In this document: in pieces, positions 23,674 to 36,340 of the stretch
Numbering within the stretch: position 1 is the first letter of the stretch
Layout: each line of letters begins with the position of its first letter
NCBI GenBank assembly: GCA_963995505.1
Contig: OZ023181.1
Coordinates: 8,717,487 to 8,781,486, forward strand
Length of the DNA stretch: 64,000 nt
From: Hypericum androsaemum
Lineage: Eukaryota; Streptophyta; Magnoliopsida; Malpighiales; Hypericaceae
Reading direction: 5' to 3'
Made by a program: the position numbers and the translations under genes
The notes under the pieces: model-generated
Database searches by the model: none
The model's input: the letters and a program-made list of their open reading frames with translations, nothing else
What the model was told of the DNA's origin: nothing

Positions 23674-24534
23674 ATGGGGAAAAGGAAATCTAGGGCAAAG
23701 CCACCACCCAAGAAGCGGATGGACAAGCTCGACACTGTCTTCAGTTGTCCCTTCTGCAACCACGGGACCAGCGTTGAGTGTCGCGTGTAAGCGCTTTATG
23801 AGTTCTAAATTGAAGCTTTATACTTTGCCAATTATTAAGATGCTTCCGGTCTGGCTTTGCTTTTTATGGATATGTATCATAGTCAAAAGGAAAAATACTA
23901 TGAAGTACTTGGAAACAAGAGGATGAAGTTATGTATAGTCATAGCGTGTGGCAATGCATATAAATAAAGCATCTCATGGATTCTGTTGTGTTGTAGAATT
24001 GTGCTGTTTGATCCATCTATCTTTTTATCCAGCATTAAGAATTCAAGATGATGTCATCATTTTTATTACAGTGATATGAAGAACTTGATTGGAGAAGCTG
24101 TATGTGGTATCTGCCAAGAGAACTTTAGCACTACTATTACAGGTACGCCTATCCCAGAGGGGATGCAAGATATCATTTCTTTGTAGTATCCTCTCTCATC
24201 TCCCTAGGTGCTCGCAGCATTTCACACTAGTTTTGGTGACTGGTTTAGTGGTTCTGATTATTACTCTCTGCCATAATGTGGAAAAGATAGAGCTAATGTT
24301 GTTTACCACTGCTGCTCTTCACGATATTCAGTTGCAAAAAGCTAATGTTGTTTTGACTCTCTTTTGCAGCTCTGACCGAACCCATAGACATGTGAGTTCA
24401 AATTCTATCCTCGTTTGTGCTAAAGGGAAAGATTTATCTGATGCCCTGTCTAACCAGACTGTTGTGATTGCAGCTATAGTGAATGGATCGATGAATGTGA
24501 AAGGGTAAACAACCCTGACGATGATGATGCTTAA
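23674..24534 (+). CDS. ELOF1: Transcription elongation factor 1 homolog (ELOF1)
   Basis: ELOF1 is a small conserved zinc protein that rides with RNA polymerase II during elongation and, in animals and yeast, assists transcription-coupled repair. Coding exons 23674-23786, 24072-24142, 24370-24391 and 24474-24534 join in phase to 267 nt, 88 residues. It starts with the basic [19 protein letters not shown]. Zinc ligands are C25 and C28 (FSCPFCNH) and C49 and C52 (CGICQ). The [17 protein letters not shown] signature ends the fold, and an acidic tail (NPDDDDA) follows. An intron probably lies in the 5' leader: GTAAGT near 23176 to TTGCAG near 23665. The third exon is only 22 nt. It appears intact. 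Confidence 0.96.
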
Positions 24535-24964
24535 GTTGGTGATGGTTGACTACATATTATGGATGAGGAAATGCCTTGGTAGATTGAATATATGTTTGTT
24601 AAAAGGCCACTTTCTCTTGAATAACATAAATGCCTCTAGTATGTGCAATAGCTACCAGTTATCGGGTATGTGTGAAACCGGAAGTAGATGCCATGCCTGT
24701 GCTTCTGTATATGTACTTTTATGCCATTTGCAGTCGTTGCATCACAACGTACCCGTCAGAATGTTGTGTGATCGCACAGAAATGCAGGAAAAGTAAATAT
24801 GACAAAAAGCTGTTTCGAATATTGTTTTCACATCCTGCAATGCAGTACATATTAGAGTTCAATCCATTTTCATGTCAGATGTTCTGTGCTACTGTAATCT
24901 GCAAATTTCTATATATTCTAGGTATCTATGATTCTATTTAGCCTAATGATTAACACAACGTGAG
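24535..24964. other. 3' flank of ELOF1
   Basis: Presumed 3' UTR and downstream DNA. No other gene or repeat was recognised. Confidence 0.5.
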
Positions 24965-25716
24965 GTACTCCATTCCCGAAAACCAAACAAGGGCCCTCCC
25001 GCAATATGACGTGCTACCAGCACTCGAGTCGGCAACACCAACAAGGAACCTACAATCACCAACAGACTGATTGAGGAAAGTCACCATGCCAAGCCCATCA
25101 AAGTGGCAACTTTTCTCATCCTGCATTTGTATCTGATGGTAACTGTTGAATGAGTAAGAAATATTCTCCTTCTAGACAAGGCCAACGCAGGATCCCCCAT
25201 AGTTGAGCGTTGTACAATCTCCAGCACATGATTCTGCAGATACTTTGCCGGGTCTGCCACGCACCATCAAGATGGAAGATATTCGATGGAAGGACCTGGC
25301 CCTCCAGCAGCACTGCAGGCAATGTTCATGTGATTCCGCAGCAGTGAGGTTCGCACTGATGACTCCATCGGTTGGCCAACCAACCTCCCGATGATAGGCA
25401 ATTGACCATATCCGATCTTACTCGGAGCTGCAACTAATGTGTCGAAATTCCCATCAAAAGAATTGCAGTAGTCATTAGCCCCATCAGTCGCAGCATGATG
25501 GAGGCTAAGAAAGGGGTAGATATGGAGAGCCATTGGAGATGATGAGGAAGGAAGCCAGCTGTGTCATAGTAGAAGTTAACTCGGATCGAAATGCTCCTTG
25601 AGAAGGAAGGCCTGCACTGCAAGAGGCCAGGATATTCAGCAGCTGCAGGAATGACATAGGCTCGAATTGGCCTGCATGACTTGTTAAGAATGGTCCGTTT
25701 CCAACACCAACATATC
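24965..25716 (-). pseudogene. Broken GH17 beta-1,3-glucanase fragment
   Basis: On the minus strand, from about 25716 down, the sequence follows a plant GPI-anchored glucan endo-1,3-beta-glucosidase. It reads VGVGNGPFLTSHAGQF, then IYPFLSL and FDGNFDTLVAAPSKIGYGQ, then SIEYLPS and CTTLNYGGSC-like X8 (CBM43) remnants, and ends near FLVGVADS. GH17 enzymes hydrolyse callose-type glucan in the wall. About 70 residues before the X8 module, including the region expected after the VGWPTDG motif, are missing. Several frameshifts and stops are present. No introns are visible in the segment, which is compatible with a processed or fragmentary copy. No promoter was found. Confidence 0.65.
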
Positions 25717-26570
25717 TGCAATGACATGAAATGCTTGATGAACAACAAGACTTGATTGATCTACATGCACATGCACTAAGGAAGATGTCCGATTATTGGA
25801 ACAACAGCAGCATAACCTAATTCCATACAAAGAAGTGACGATTCTTGGTCGGATTCCGATGTGGGTTTGTTGAGCAATGCAAACAAGACACCAGTTACAA
25901 AACGTGCGACTCCAGGTGAAGATGCACCTCTTTCACACGCTGACAAGCCAAAATCCTCCCATTCTTCTTTGAATTGTGAAGATTATCTGATATGAAATGT
26001 ATCTCGAGGAATTAAAAATTGCCATTTAAGTTTATCAACTACAATAAAACCTTTATAAAATGATCTTCTATGAAATGATAACTCTCTAAACTTATAAAAA
26101 GTATCGATCTCGAGTCGAGAGCACTGCTGAAATTTAATAGCACTTCTATCGTAATCTCGGTCTCAACAACGCGTAAATTGATTTTTTTTAATAAATACAT
26201 ATATTTTTACCCACTTTACAAATTTGAAAATATTTTAAGATATAAATTTGTGTTGGACTTGCATCATCATTTGTCTTCTAAATTATCTTTAAATATTCTT
26301 CGTGATCTCCGTGTTGTTGCAAAAAATATTTAAATCGAGGGTAACATTTGAATAACGCTATTAAACAAGATTATTAGGTGCAATTTCATTTGATTGATTC
26401 ATAATTGTGTAGACAATAAATCGAAAACCCTAGATCAATTACGTGAAATCTTAACTGATTGTCCTTCAGAATAATGAGAGAAAGGTAGGTTGATAGTGTG
26501 ATAAATGCAAGCAAGTAATTCTCTTCATAATCGCGTCGCGTCTCTCTGTGAAGAAAGGTAGGTTTTTTTA

Positions 26571-26653
<83 letters not shown>

Positions 26654-27470
26654 GGTAAAATTATAGGTTAGTATTTTGATTCATTCGGTATTTCGGTAAA
26701 ATATCGATATTTACAAGAATTCATCAAATTTTTCAAAAAATTCCTACCGAATTAAATTTCGAGTCTTGATTTACCAATCCTAAAATACCGAATACCAAAA
26801 ATATACCGAAGTTACCGAATACTGCTTGCACATTCCTAGTGATAATCTTTATAAGTGATATTTTTTCTTTTTCGGTCCCAACAATATCGTTTTAGAGCGA
26901 TTTTACCGTGCAAGAGAGATAAGCCAGCTGTGTGAAAGTCCAACATAGCAATACATACCCAGCTTTCATAGGCAAGAATAACAATTGGTGTAATTAGAGG
27001 TTGTTATATTCTTGGTGGAGTTACATTTAAGACTTATGCTAAATAGTACTTATCTCTGTTTTTAACATAGATACGTGTCTATCTAACTTTTTAGATGCTC
27101 GGGTGTTGTTTCGTATAATTTGATATAATTATCATGTAATTATTTTTTGGGAATTTTAATACAAATTTAATTATAAAAAAGAATAACAATTGGTGAGGAA
27201 GAAGGTCTAACCATATGCTGTACAAGACTTTCAAAAGTTCAAACCGGGGCCAAATTTCTGAATCATGTATTAGTTCGAATAAAATTGTTCTTATGTGGCC
27301 TGGCCTAAGGATATGCTTGGAAGGGTGGAATTCCTTAATTCTCTCATAATTTGTTCTGTCGAGGTAGATTTCATAGCTTTATCTTCTAATTTTCCTGCAC
27401 TTATCTCTGTGAATAGACACTACACAACTACTTAATTAATTAACTGATTCTCCTATTAATCTGATATTAT
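25717..27470. other. Intergenic DNA upstream of the subtilase
   Basis: AT-rich, without a gene. Contains the long (TA)n tract and, at 26660-26830, repeats of a TTCGGTAT/TACCGAA word. Decayed transposon DNA is likely but unassigned. Confidence 0.5.
26575..26651. repeat. (TA)n microsatellite
   Basis: About 38 uninterrupted TA dinucleotides lie 900 bp upstream of the subtilase start. It is likely polymorphic and prone to cruciform formation. Confidence 0.97.
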
Positions 27471-27479
27471 CTCTAAAAA

Positions 27480-27490
27480 TCTATTTATAA
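27480..27490 (+). promoter_or_regulatory. TATA box of the subtilase gene
   Basis: TCTATTTATAAG lies about 75 bp before the ATG at 27561, giving an expected transcription start near 27512. Confidence 0.55.
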
Positions 27491-27560
27491 GACACTGAGC
27501 CGAGGCTTCTTCTTCCATTATTCCAAGTCACAAGAGAAGGAAAGAACAAAATAAAACACA

Positions 27561-30500
27561 ATGCAGTCCCTTAGGTGTTCTCTATTGCTTTTATTCACAC
27601 TCTGTGCTATATTATTACCACCAACCTTAGCAACAAAAAAGGTAATTGTTAATGTTCAGTAATATGATTTTTTAATATTTTTTTCTGATACACTATTCCA
27701 TTAATTCCATTTTGTTACTTTATTGTCCATTGGAAAAAGGCCGCTTATATAGTGTACTTGGGATCTCACGAACCTGACACTCACGTCGACCAAGTGACTG
27801 ATGCTCACCTTGATCTCCTTGGATCATTTTTGGGAAGGTACTGCAGGCGTATTCTCTTCTCTTTTTTCTTTAACCCGAAATACCAGGACCCGAGGATAAT
27901 TTGCTCGAAAGTTGATATTTTGATCGTCGATTTATTTTCATGCATTAGTGAGAAGGCCAAAGATGCATTTATTCGATCGTACGACAAGAATATCAATGGG
28001 TTTATGGCGTTCCTTGAAGAGGATGAGGCTGCTCGTATTGCAAGTAATTCACTGCACCAATTTTTCATAAAAAATGTTGACTACGTTTAATTTATTTTTA
28101 TTTTAATATGGCCTGGAATTTTGTCCATTATACATATTTACCCACCGTATGTAAATATTTATTCACCAACTTGTCCTTTATCTAACCTTTCCTCCCATGT
28201 TTCTGTCATTTTGTAATTCACATTACTCGAATTACACACGTACAATTTTGATTTTTTTTTCAATGATCTTATTTGTATATGAATAAGTATATGAATATTT
28301 TATTTATATTTTGTAATGTGAAATTTATCATACGTTATAATATCGCACACATAAATTACATGTGTAACGGCTAGTTAATTTGTGAATGCAGGCCACCCAG
28401 AAGTAGCCTCAGTATTCTTAAACCGAGCCAAGAAATTGATGACGACACATTCATGGGAGTTCATGTTGCTTGAAAAGAATGGTGTTGTCCATCCCAGTTC
28501 TATTTGGAACAAATCCACATTTGGTGAAGATGTCATCATTGCCAACATTGACACTGGTACACAAAAATTTTACCACTCGATATTCGGAAAGATCTAGATT
28601 TAAGCCAAACATGAATATAACTACTTATGGTATTTAAATATTCTATTTGAACAAATCCACATTTGGTTAACAGGTCATCATTGCCAACACAAAAACCTTT
28701 TACCACCTGATATTCAGATAACATTACATTTAATCTAGGGTTAAGCCGGACGATGAGAATATAACTACAAGGGTGGATGCTTATGGTATTTAAGTATTCT
28801 AATTGGAACAAATCCACATTTGGTTAAGATGTCATCATTGCCAACATTGACACATAAACCTTGTACCACCTGATATACGAAAACCGTTACACTTAATCTA
28901 GGTTTAAGCCGGATGAGTACAGGAGAGTATGCATATGATATTAAGTATTCTATCTTGAAAGAGTATGTGAACGGTTGAGTGTTTAATGTGCAAGGTGTTT
29001 GGCCCGAGTCAAAGAGCTTCAGTGATGAAGGATATGGAGATGTACCAGGCAGGTGGAAAGGTGAATGTGAGAATAACACTGCTTCTGGTGTCCCTTGCAA
29101 CAGGTTGGTGATCACCTGCATTTTCTTTTGATCACCTGCAATAGCCGGGTAGAATGTCGATCTTAACTTCATTTCGGTTGCAGGAAGCTGATCGGAGCTC
29201 GGTACTTCGACAAAGCTTACTTTGCTGCAGGTGGTAAACTGATTGATTCAATGCTGACTCCTCGGGACTACGAAGGCCACGGGACGCACACATTGTCGAC
29301 AGCAGCCGGGAACTTGGTCGCCGGAGTGAGCCTGTACGATGTTCTAGAGAAAGCCACAGCGAAAGGAGGTTCTCCTAGAGCAAGAGCTGCTGCTTACAAA
29401 GTTTGCTGGTCACCTAAAGATTGTTATGATGGGGATATCCTAGCCGCGCTTGATGCGGCTATTAACGATGGTGTCGACGTGCTATCTGTGTCGCTGGGGG
29501 TAAATTTACCTTTGGAATACTACGAGGACTCGGTAGCGATTGGCGCGTTGCACGCAGTCCAGCACGGGATCGCTGTGGTGTGCGCTGCCGGTAACAATGG
29601 ACCGTATGATGGAACAGTTAGTAATTATGCACCTTGGATCATAACCGTTGCGGCCAGCACCATGGACCGCAGGTTTGCCGCTTATGTTGAGCTGCGAAAT
29701 GGGCTGCGCCTCGAGGTGTGTATTCCTGCTCTTAATCATGTCTACGGATTCGATTTTGCGCGTAGAGATTCATCGAGTGTAATCCTGAAATTGCAGGGAA
29801 GTAGTCTCTCTGATCCTTTGCCAGGGGACACATTCTATCCTCTTGTAAATGCAGACAAGGCCAGGGCTGCCGATGCATCCGCTAACAATGCGTAAGCCAA
29901 CTGTTCGACTTGCTCGCGTGTCATAAACAACTTGGTGATCCCAACTTTGTTTGTTCTGTGGGCAGTACTCTGTGCCTACCAGCAACTATGGATCCTGAGA
30001 AGGTCAAAGGCAAAATATTGGTTTGTCTCAGAGGGGTTAATGGTAGAGTAGAAAAGGGTGAGGTTGCACTGAGGGCTGGTGCTGTGGGCATGATTCTTTG
30101 CAATGACGAAGAATCCGGAGACGACACAGAAGCGGATCGTCACGTTCTTCCTGCTGCGCATATCAGTTACGCAGACGGTCTTCAGTTGTTTGCCTACCTC
30201 AATACCTCCAGGCAGGCTCACTCTTTATGCCAAAACTGACCATCCATTATTTGGAGCAAATTGGCTTTATTAGTTACTTGGTTCACTGCTTGAATTGTTT
30301 ACCAGTTCTCCCTTGGGATTCATTGCTGGTCCGGAAGCTGAGCTCGGAGTAAAGCCTGCTCCTATTGTGGCGGGATTCTCTTCGAGGGGGCCGAATCCGG
30401 TTTCGCCACAGATCCTGAAGGTTTCACCTTCCTATCTTTATTCTTGTGTGACTATTCGAACACCGACTAACATGCCATTATATCAGCCTGATATTACAGC

Positions 30501-31317
30501 ACCAGGGGTTGACATCATAGCTGCATTTAGTGAAGGACATAGTCCAATGGACAAATCTAATGAAAGGAGATACTCGTACGCCATCGAATCGGGGACGTCG
30601 ATGGCCACCCCTCACGTTGCTGGAGTTGTTGGTCTTTTAAGGAAACTGTATCCGGATTGGAGCCCTGCTGCAATTAAATCAGCCATCATGACTAGTTGTA
30701 AGTACCAAGTACTTTCCAAAATGACAATTTTCAGTTCTACCAGTTGATTCTACTTGTTGTCTTTGGGTTGGATTTTTGCAGCGAGGACTAGAGACAACTC
30801 CAAGGAAGCAATGCTTGGTCAAGAATCAATGAAGAAGGATACACCTTTTGCGTATGGCTCGGGACACTTGCGGCCAAACCGCGCCATGGATCCTGGCTTG
30901 GTGTACGACTTATCAGTGAATGACTACCTGGACTTGCTCTGCGGCCGCGGCTACAACGAAACCATCATGCGAACCTTCTCCAAGGGATACAAGTGTCCTG
31001 CCGAACCATTCAACATATTAGACTTCAACTACCCTTCGTTCTCGGTGGCTAACATGTCAGGCACGGTCGACATGTCCCGCACGTTGAAGAATGTCGGAAC
31101 TCCGGGCAAGTATGTCGTCCATGTTCGGGAACCACACGGCGTGTCTGTCGCCGTCGAGCCAAATGTGCTGGAGTTTGAGGCTGCTGGTGAGGAGAAAAGC
31201 TTCAAGATCACTTTAAAAGCTAAAGAGCATGGTGCATCAGGTGAATATAGATTTGGAGGAATATGGTGGACAGATGGGAGGCACTATGTGAGAAGCCCAA
31301 TTGCTGTTTCTTTCTAG
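27561..31317 (+). CDS. Subtilisin-like protease, SBT5 (AIR3-like) group, 11 exons
   Basis: Secreted serine protease of the plant S8 family. Coding exons: 27561-27641, 27740-27837, 27949-28043, 28392-28556, 28995-29103, 29184-29715, 29797-29891, 29966-30211, 30306-30420, 30487-30697, 30782-31317. They total 2283 nt, 760 residues, the usual family length. A signal peptide covers about residues 1-24. An I9 prodomain ([11 protein letters not shown]) precedes a mature start near TTHSWEF. Catalytic residues are D145 (NIDTGVWPES), H215 (GHGTHT), oxyanion N320 (AAGNNGP) and S550 (GTSMATP). A PA domain is inserted between N320 and S550, and an Fn3-like domain ends the protein. Oddities: intron 8 appears to use a GC donor, intron 6 is 81 nt and open in frame, and intron 4 holds exon-derived repeats. 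Tail-to-tail with CPR5. Appears functional; substrate unknown. Confidence 0.93.
28498..28947 (+). repeat. Three tandem ~150-bp units spanning exon 4 end and intron 4 of the subtilase
   Basis: Unit 1 (28498-28640) contains the 3' end of exon 4 and its splice donor. Units 2 (28641-28796) and 3 (28797-28947) lie in the intron and repeat ACAAATCCACATTTGGT(T/G)A, TCATCATTGCCAACA and the following intron sequence with moderate divergence. The donor ACTG/GTAC is lost in unit 2 and reads ACACATAA in unit 3. Confidence 0.88.
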
Positions 31318-31856
31318 ATCACAGAAACTTAAAGACTTCATAACAATAATAGGCTTGTTTTTTCCTGCTATTCTTTGTCACTCCAGACAATAGGCTTAGA
31401 ACCATATTCTTAGACATCTTAATCTTTTGAAACAAGTATCCTTAAAGAGTTTGAACTTTATTGAGATAATAAAAATAATTATTTAGTATTTATTGTTCTT
31501 ATCAGTGCAATATCAGTAAAACAATTATCTTTTCAAGAGGATCAATTACCAATAATAGGAAAGCTTTATTAGATACACAACCACAGAGACTTTTACAAAA
31601 TTGCTGCATGTTCATAACAGCTATTCTGATGCTTGGACTTATGAACAACTTTATAACATGCAGAACATTGTAGTTACAAGGGAGAAGCGACACAAGGCTA
31701 GCCGCATCTCGAATTTAAACTCGAACATCGAATTACTCTGAAGTTTCGAGTTACTGGATGGACATGAATAAATCAGCTGGCAGTCGCAGAGGCTCGTCAA
31801 GAAGAACACATCTGCAATTACTGATAATTTAACAGCAGGTGGTTTGAACTTGCACT

Positions 31857-34800
31857 TTAATCTTCTGTAGTTGATAAAAAACCGCCAGCAAATAATACAA
31901 ACTGCTTTTTCCATTCACCTAGCCCAGCAAATGGCAGAAGACCACAGCACAACGGCATGAAGGCGAGCAATAACACATAATAGAGGAATCGCCTGAGCCA
32001 GTAGGGAAACAGTACTTTGCTTTTGATCCCATGGGAGGCAGTGACAGGCCCGTATAGCATACCGAATAAAGTGGGCGTGCAGACAATTGATATGAAATGC
32101 AGCATACACATGATTTCCCAGTATAGGAGCCAGTGCAGCCCATTCCCTCCGAGAGTGTTCACACAGACTGTTCCCACAAACCCACAGGCCACTCCTAACA
32201 TCAACAATATGAAAGTCACTGGCATTGCCTGGAGCGATCCTCCTGAGCGCTGAAGTAGCAAATAGGAAATCGCAAGAATCATTAGCAAGCCAAACATCAT
32301 TCGGCTCGCAACCTGAACTAGACATTTAAGATAATCCCATCCGGAGTTAAATGAGGCCATGGGATTCGGCATCCACCGAGATTTTGAACCCTGAAAGAAA
32401 ATGGAAGTAAATAAATAGATTCTGCGCTTAAAGAACAATTGCTATCAAAGAAAGAGTAGGGAAATATGATTGAAAAAAAAGTAAGAAAAACAATTACTAA
32501 AAAGGAAAATGAATGGTTAGGCTTGATCGGCATCGTAACGGACTCCTACAGAATTTGCTGAAGCATAGTTTCTTACTTCTTCACCTAAAGTGGAGACTTA
32601 TATCATAAGTTTTGAACATTCAGGAAACAGCATGAAACAAGAGGGTTCCTCTATTTTTGTGGACATACTATCATGACAAGCAAATAACTAGATCAAGCAA
32701 GCACAGATGGTATGCAAAAAAGGTAACACTGCTTGAGCAGCGAAGAAAAATTCTATACCTTGTTACACGATGCAGTAGCTTCAATGATCCTCTGGTATGA
32801 GAAAACATATGCACCACATGACAGCGAAGCTGACATAATGAATAAACCAGCAACAAGGCAGTCTAAAACCTTCTTAAGCAGCTCGGTGTGCCTTGTCTCT
32901 TCTAACTGAGTCTTGAACTTTTCAGCTTGGAAGACCGCTTTTGATACTCCCATTGCTAATTTTGATCTCTCGAGATGATTTGAATCACAGCTGAGAGCCA
33001 GTTGTGCTTCTTTCAACTGCAATCTTCTCATTGTGAGACCGATCTCCACTTCCTTGAGGTTATTAGAACGGGTACGTTCAAAGACAGACTTTTCAAGAGT
33101 ACTAAGCTGGCCGCTTACTGATGTTAATGACCTTGGAGCCGGAATTAGTTGACCAATTTGCCCACAAGAGTCAAGATCCTGATTAAGATAATCGGCTGCC
33201 CGTAATTCTCCCTCTTCATCTTCAATTACCCGTTCCTGAATTGAGAAGCTGGAGAATTCTTTTTGCGAGTAAGAATTTTCCATGCTACATGATGTTTCGC
33301 CAACATTTCTGCTAATAGTCGAGTCTGACGCAGAAGTATCACCATTTAGGCAATTCAAACCATATGTATCCTTTTGACTGGATTCGTCAATCAACCTAAG
33401 TGTCCTTAGGGTGCTCCCAAATGACTTCTCAAAACTCCTACTAAAAAATTCAAATTTGTCGCCGAAGACCTGCTCCAAGTTAACAGTGAAAAGAAGGCAA
33501 CATATGTCAGGTAAGCATCATGGGTTTGCTTAAATCCAATAAGAGCAAATGCGGACCTAACTTGTAAAAGCCACGATCAATTAGATGACCAGTAGTTAGA
33601 AGTCTAGCTTACATTTGCCAACGATTCACGGACGGCTGAAGTGCATACCTGCAACAGAAAGATATTGCAGAACAATCAGCAAACTTTGCAACAGAGAAAA
33701 GATAACAAGGCAAGTATGCAACAGCTATTGGAAATAAAATCTCACCAACGAATGAAGATAAAAAGAAATAAACTATGTTGAGTCTTAGCTTATGCAATCA
33801 AAGTAACAGAATCTGTTAGGTTCATTAGTTTTATTTGTTACGACTCAGTACTACAGCAGCAATTACCACTCAGTTGGTGACATAAGGTCTCTCCGAGAAC
33901 GGAAAAAATTCAGATGGCAAGTGCTAGAATTTGGTCCAGATACCATGAAAAGAAAAAATGGCGAAAAGATCAAAAAAGAAACATGTAAATTCAGCTGTAG
34001 CTCTTGCCAGAAGATCTAAATGGCGTGACACCTACCGTTGAGAGATAATCAGCAGATAACCTCTCACCAGTTGCATTATTCTTCTCCAGAACCTGTCAGT
34101 TGAAAGAACAAGAAGAAATTATTTGTTAATAAAAGATAGCAACTATCAAAGACCATTTTTAATAGCATGAGATGTGTCGTGAAAACAGAGACAAAGAGAC
34201 CAGAACACAAACTCAAAGAGACGACAGGTAACCTCTCACCATTTTATCAGAAGAGACAGATAGACCAAAACACATGTCAATTGGTAGCAAGATTGCTGCT
34301 CTACATAGCATACATCTACTCGTATCCAACTAATGGACAGTCAAAGGTTATTGCTCTATCTATAGCCCAGTAATAGTCCAAGCCCAGGAAAGCTCGGGTT
34401 ATAAAGCAAAACAAAAACAGAAAACTTAAATGCTGCAGCAACTAAGAAGCTAAACAGAGTAATTCTACAGATGGATTAGATTTTTGACTCCTTCCAAATA
34501 TTGCTGGGACTTAATACCATCATGTGACCAGCTTCATTAATTAGTGCTTCCGTAAAGCCTAAGCACAGCATCCCATCCTTTTATGCATACAAAGTTGATC
34601 AATGAGAGAAGGAGGAATGTCTAAGGTCACCTTTACTTTTAACAATGACAAGAATTTCATGGACGGACAGGGAAAGTTAGGAAAAGGAGAAAGAGCAAAT
34701 GTAGTGTTCTCTTCCAATCATTTCCTTGTCCAAAAGTATACTCCACCATTGTCGAGGAGACAAAAGCAAAGGGCTCAAGAGACTTTGAAAATGATCTAAC

Positions 34801-36232
34801 GCTCCAAACCTTGGGAAGAAGAATGGTGATTTGTAAGAGTTATCCATACAGCATGCAAAACCAGCACTGATTCACTGAGCGGACAGGAAAACGCAAGGAA
34901 AGTAGCATACCGAAGCATACCCATAAAACTCTGACCACCTCGAAGATACAACATTTAATCATGATTAACTTTGAAAAAAAGTAAAATTTTCACTGGAAGC
35001 ATGATGCACGTCAAATACAAATACATTAATTCAATGAATAACTATATTGATGTGTGTATTTGAAAGGACCGGCAGATCTTAGTTAAACAAAATTAACATC
35101 AAGCAACAATTCACTTTTATGGAAAGCAAGAGAAATAAAAAAATCATTCAGCCATTGATCCAGAGAAGGTATGCATTCTGATCACCACGATATAGCCCAT
35201 AAAATCTCACACCAAAAAGTGGCTAACACTTATGGCAGAATATTTCAAAGTTCTCCCGAGAGGATAGTACACAAGAAGATCTCTGTCACGCAAAACCGAA
35301 ACCTTAAAAAGGATGCTATAGTGGCACCTCACTGGACCTCAAGAAACACTTGGAACCGAAGCTAACAAGCCAAGCAAAACTAGAAGGAATTATAGCATTA
35401 GCTAAAGCCAAGAAGAACCAAAAGGACTTGCAGCTGTTCACAGGAGTTGTGGCAGTCCAGAGAAAACAACAGCTGATTACTTGTCGCAATAACAATGAGA
35501 TAAAACAAGAGAAATCGTAGGTAATTGAATAAATAATAATGTCGATCAGAAGTCCAATGTGGAAGGGCTCGGGTAGAACAATAAGCACATTACAAACAAT
35601 AAAATCTACAATTATGAGCTAAAGATCAAAAGCAACATCAATAGCAACAATAAGCACTCGCCAAAATGTCCAACCATGCTTTAGTCCATCCCAAAATTTC
35701 AAGTGGCGTTGCCAAAAAGGCGACATAGCTAAATCTCCCAACTTTGAGCCGAGCCAATACACAAACAGCCATAGATTCAAAAAAATTCGAAAAGATTGAA
35801 ACTTGGCAATTACCATGTACCAGAAAACTTCACCAAGTCATAAAGTTCAAACTTTACGCAAAAATATTAAAGACACAAAGTTCTCAAAGAACACGGAGGG
35901 AGACCTGAGCCACAACGGCAGCGAAAGACATCCCAAGAGGCAGGGCAATGGCCTCTACCTCGCCGTGGTGGAGGTAGACGTTCCGGCGGGCCGGGGCGGC
36001 GAGGACCACCTTGCGGTGGCGGCGCTTGTAAGGCACGCGGCTAGTTCTAACGCTGGAGGAGGACGGTGGCGGTGAATTGTCATTGGTAAAGGTAGAGTCT
36101 TGGGAGGATTTCTTCTTCTTGTTTGAAATTGGCTTGATGGGCTTCTCAAGTTGCCCGTTCTCCGTCGGTTTGAGGGGAGGGATTTGGTTTTGGTTTTGGG
36201 TTTGGGCGGGGAGAGGAGGAGACAAGCCCTCC

Positions 36233-36234
<2 letters not shown>
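31857..36234 (-). CDS. CPR5: CPR5 nucleoporin, 5 exons
   Basis: CPR5 is a plant-specific transmembrane nucleoporin that restrains immune cell death and also affects trichome growth and senescence. Minus-strand exons: 36234-35905, 34092-34036, 33648-33613, 33469-32759, 32390-31857. All are in phase, totalling 555 residues, close to the Arabidopsis protein. The N-terminus is basic and disordered, with NKKKKSS and YKRRHRK as likely nuclear signals. The family motif EAIALPLGMSFAA ends exon 1. Exon 4 carries FEKSFGSTLRTLRL and a coiled-coil-like segment (KAVFQAEKFKTQLEETRHTELLKK). Its last 40 residues plus exon 5 hold about five membrane helices, including VTFILLMLGVACGFVGTVCV. Intron 1 is long, about 1.8 kb. 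The start ATG directly follows a CT-rich leader tract. The 3' end faces the subtilase. Confidence 0.94.
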
Positions 36235-36267
<33 letters not shown>

Positions 36268-36308
36268 CAATAGGGTTTGGACTTCAAATTGAATAAGGAA
36301 GGATGTTT

Positions 36309-36335
<27 letters not shown>
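36235..36335. repeat. Two (GA)n tracts in the CPR5 leader
   Basis: (GA)n at 36235-36265 touches the CPR5 start codon, and a second tract lies at 36309-36334. On the CPR5 strand these are CT runs, common in plant 5' leaders and bound by GAGA-type factors. Length variation here would alter the leader, not the protein. Confidence 0.9.

Positions 36336-36340
<5 letters not shown>

Noticed and set aside
36234..36270. In-frame N-terminal extension of CPR5 (SLSLSL run)
   Set aside because: It begins at TTG and encodes only the CT repeat; the first ATG is at 36234, matching the family start.
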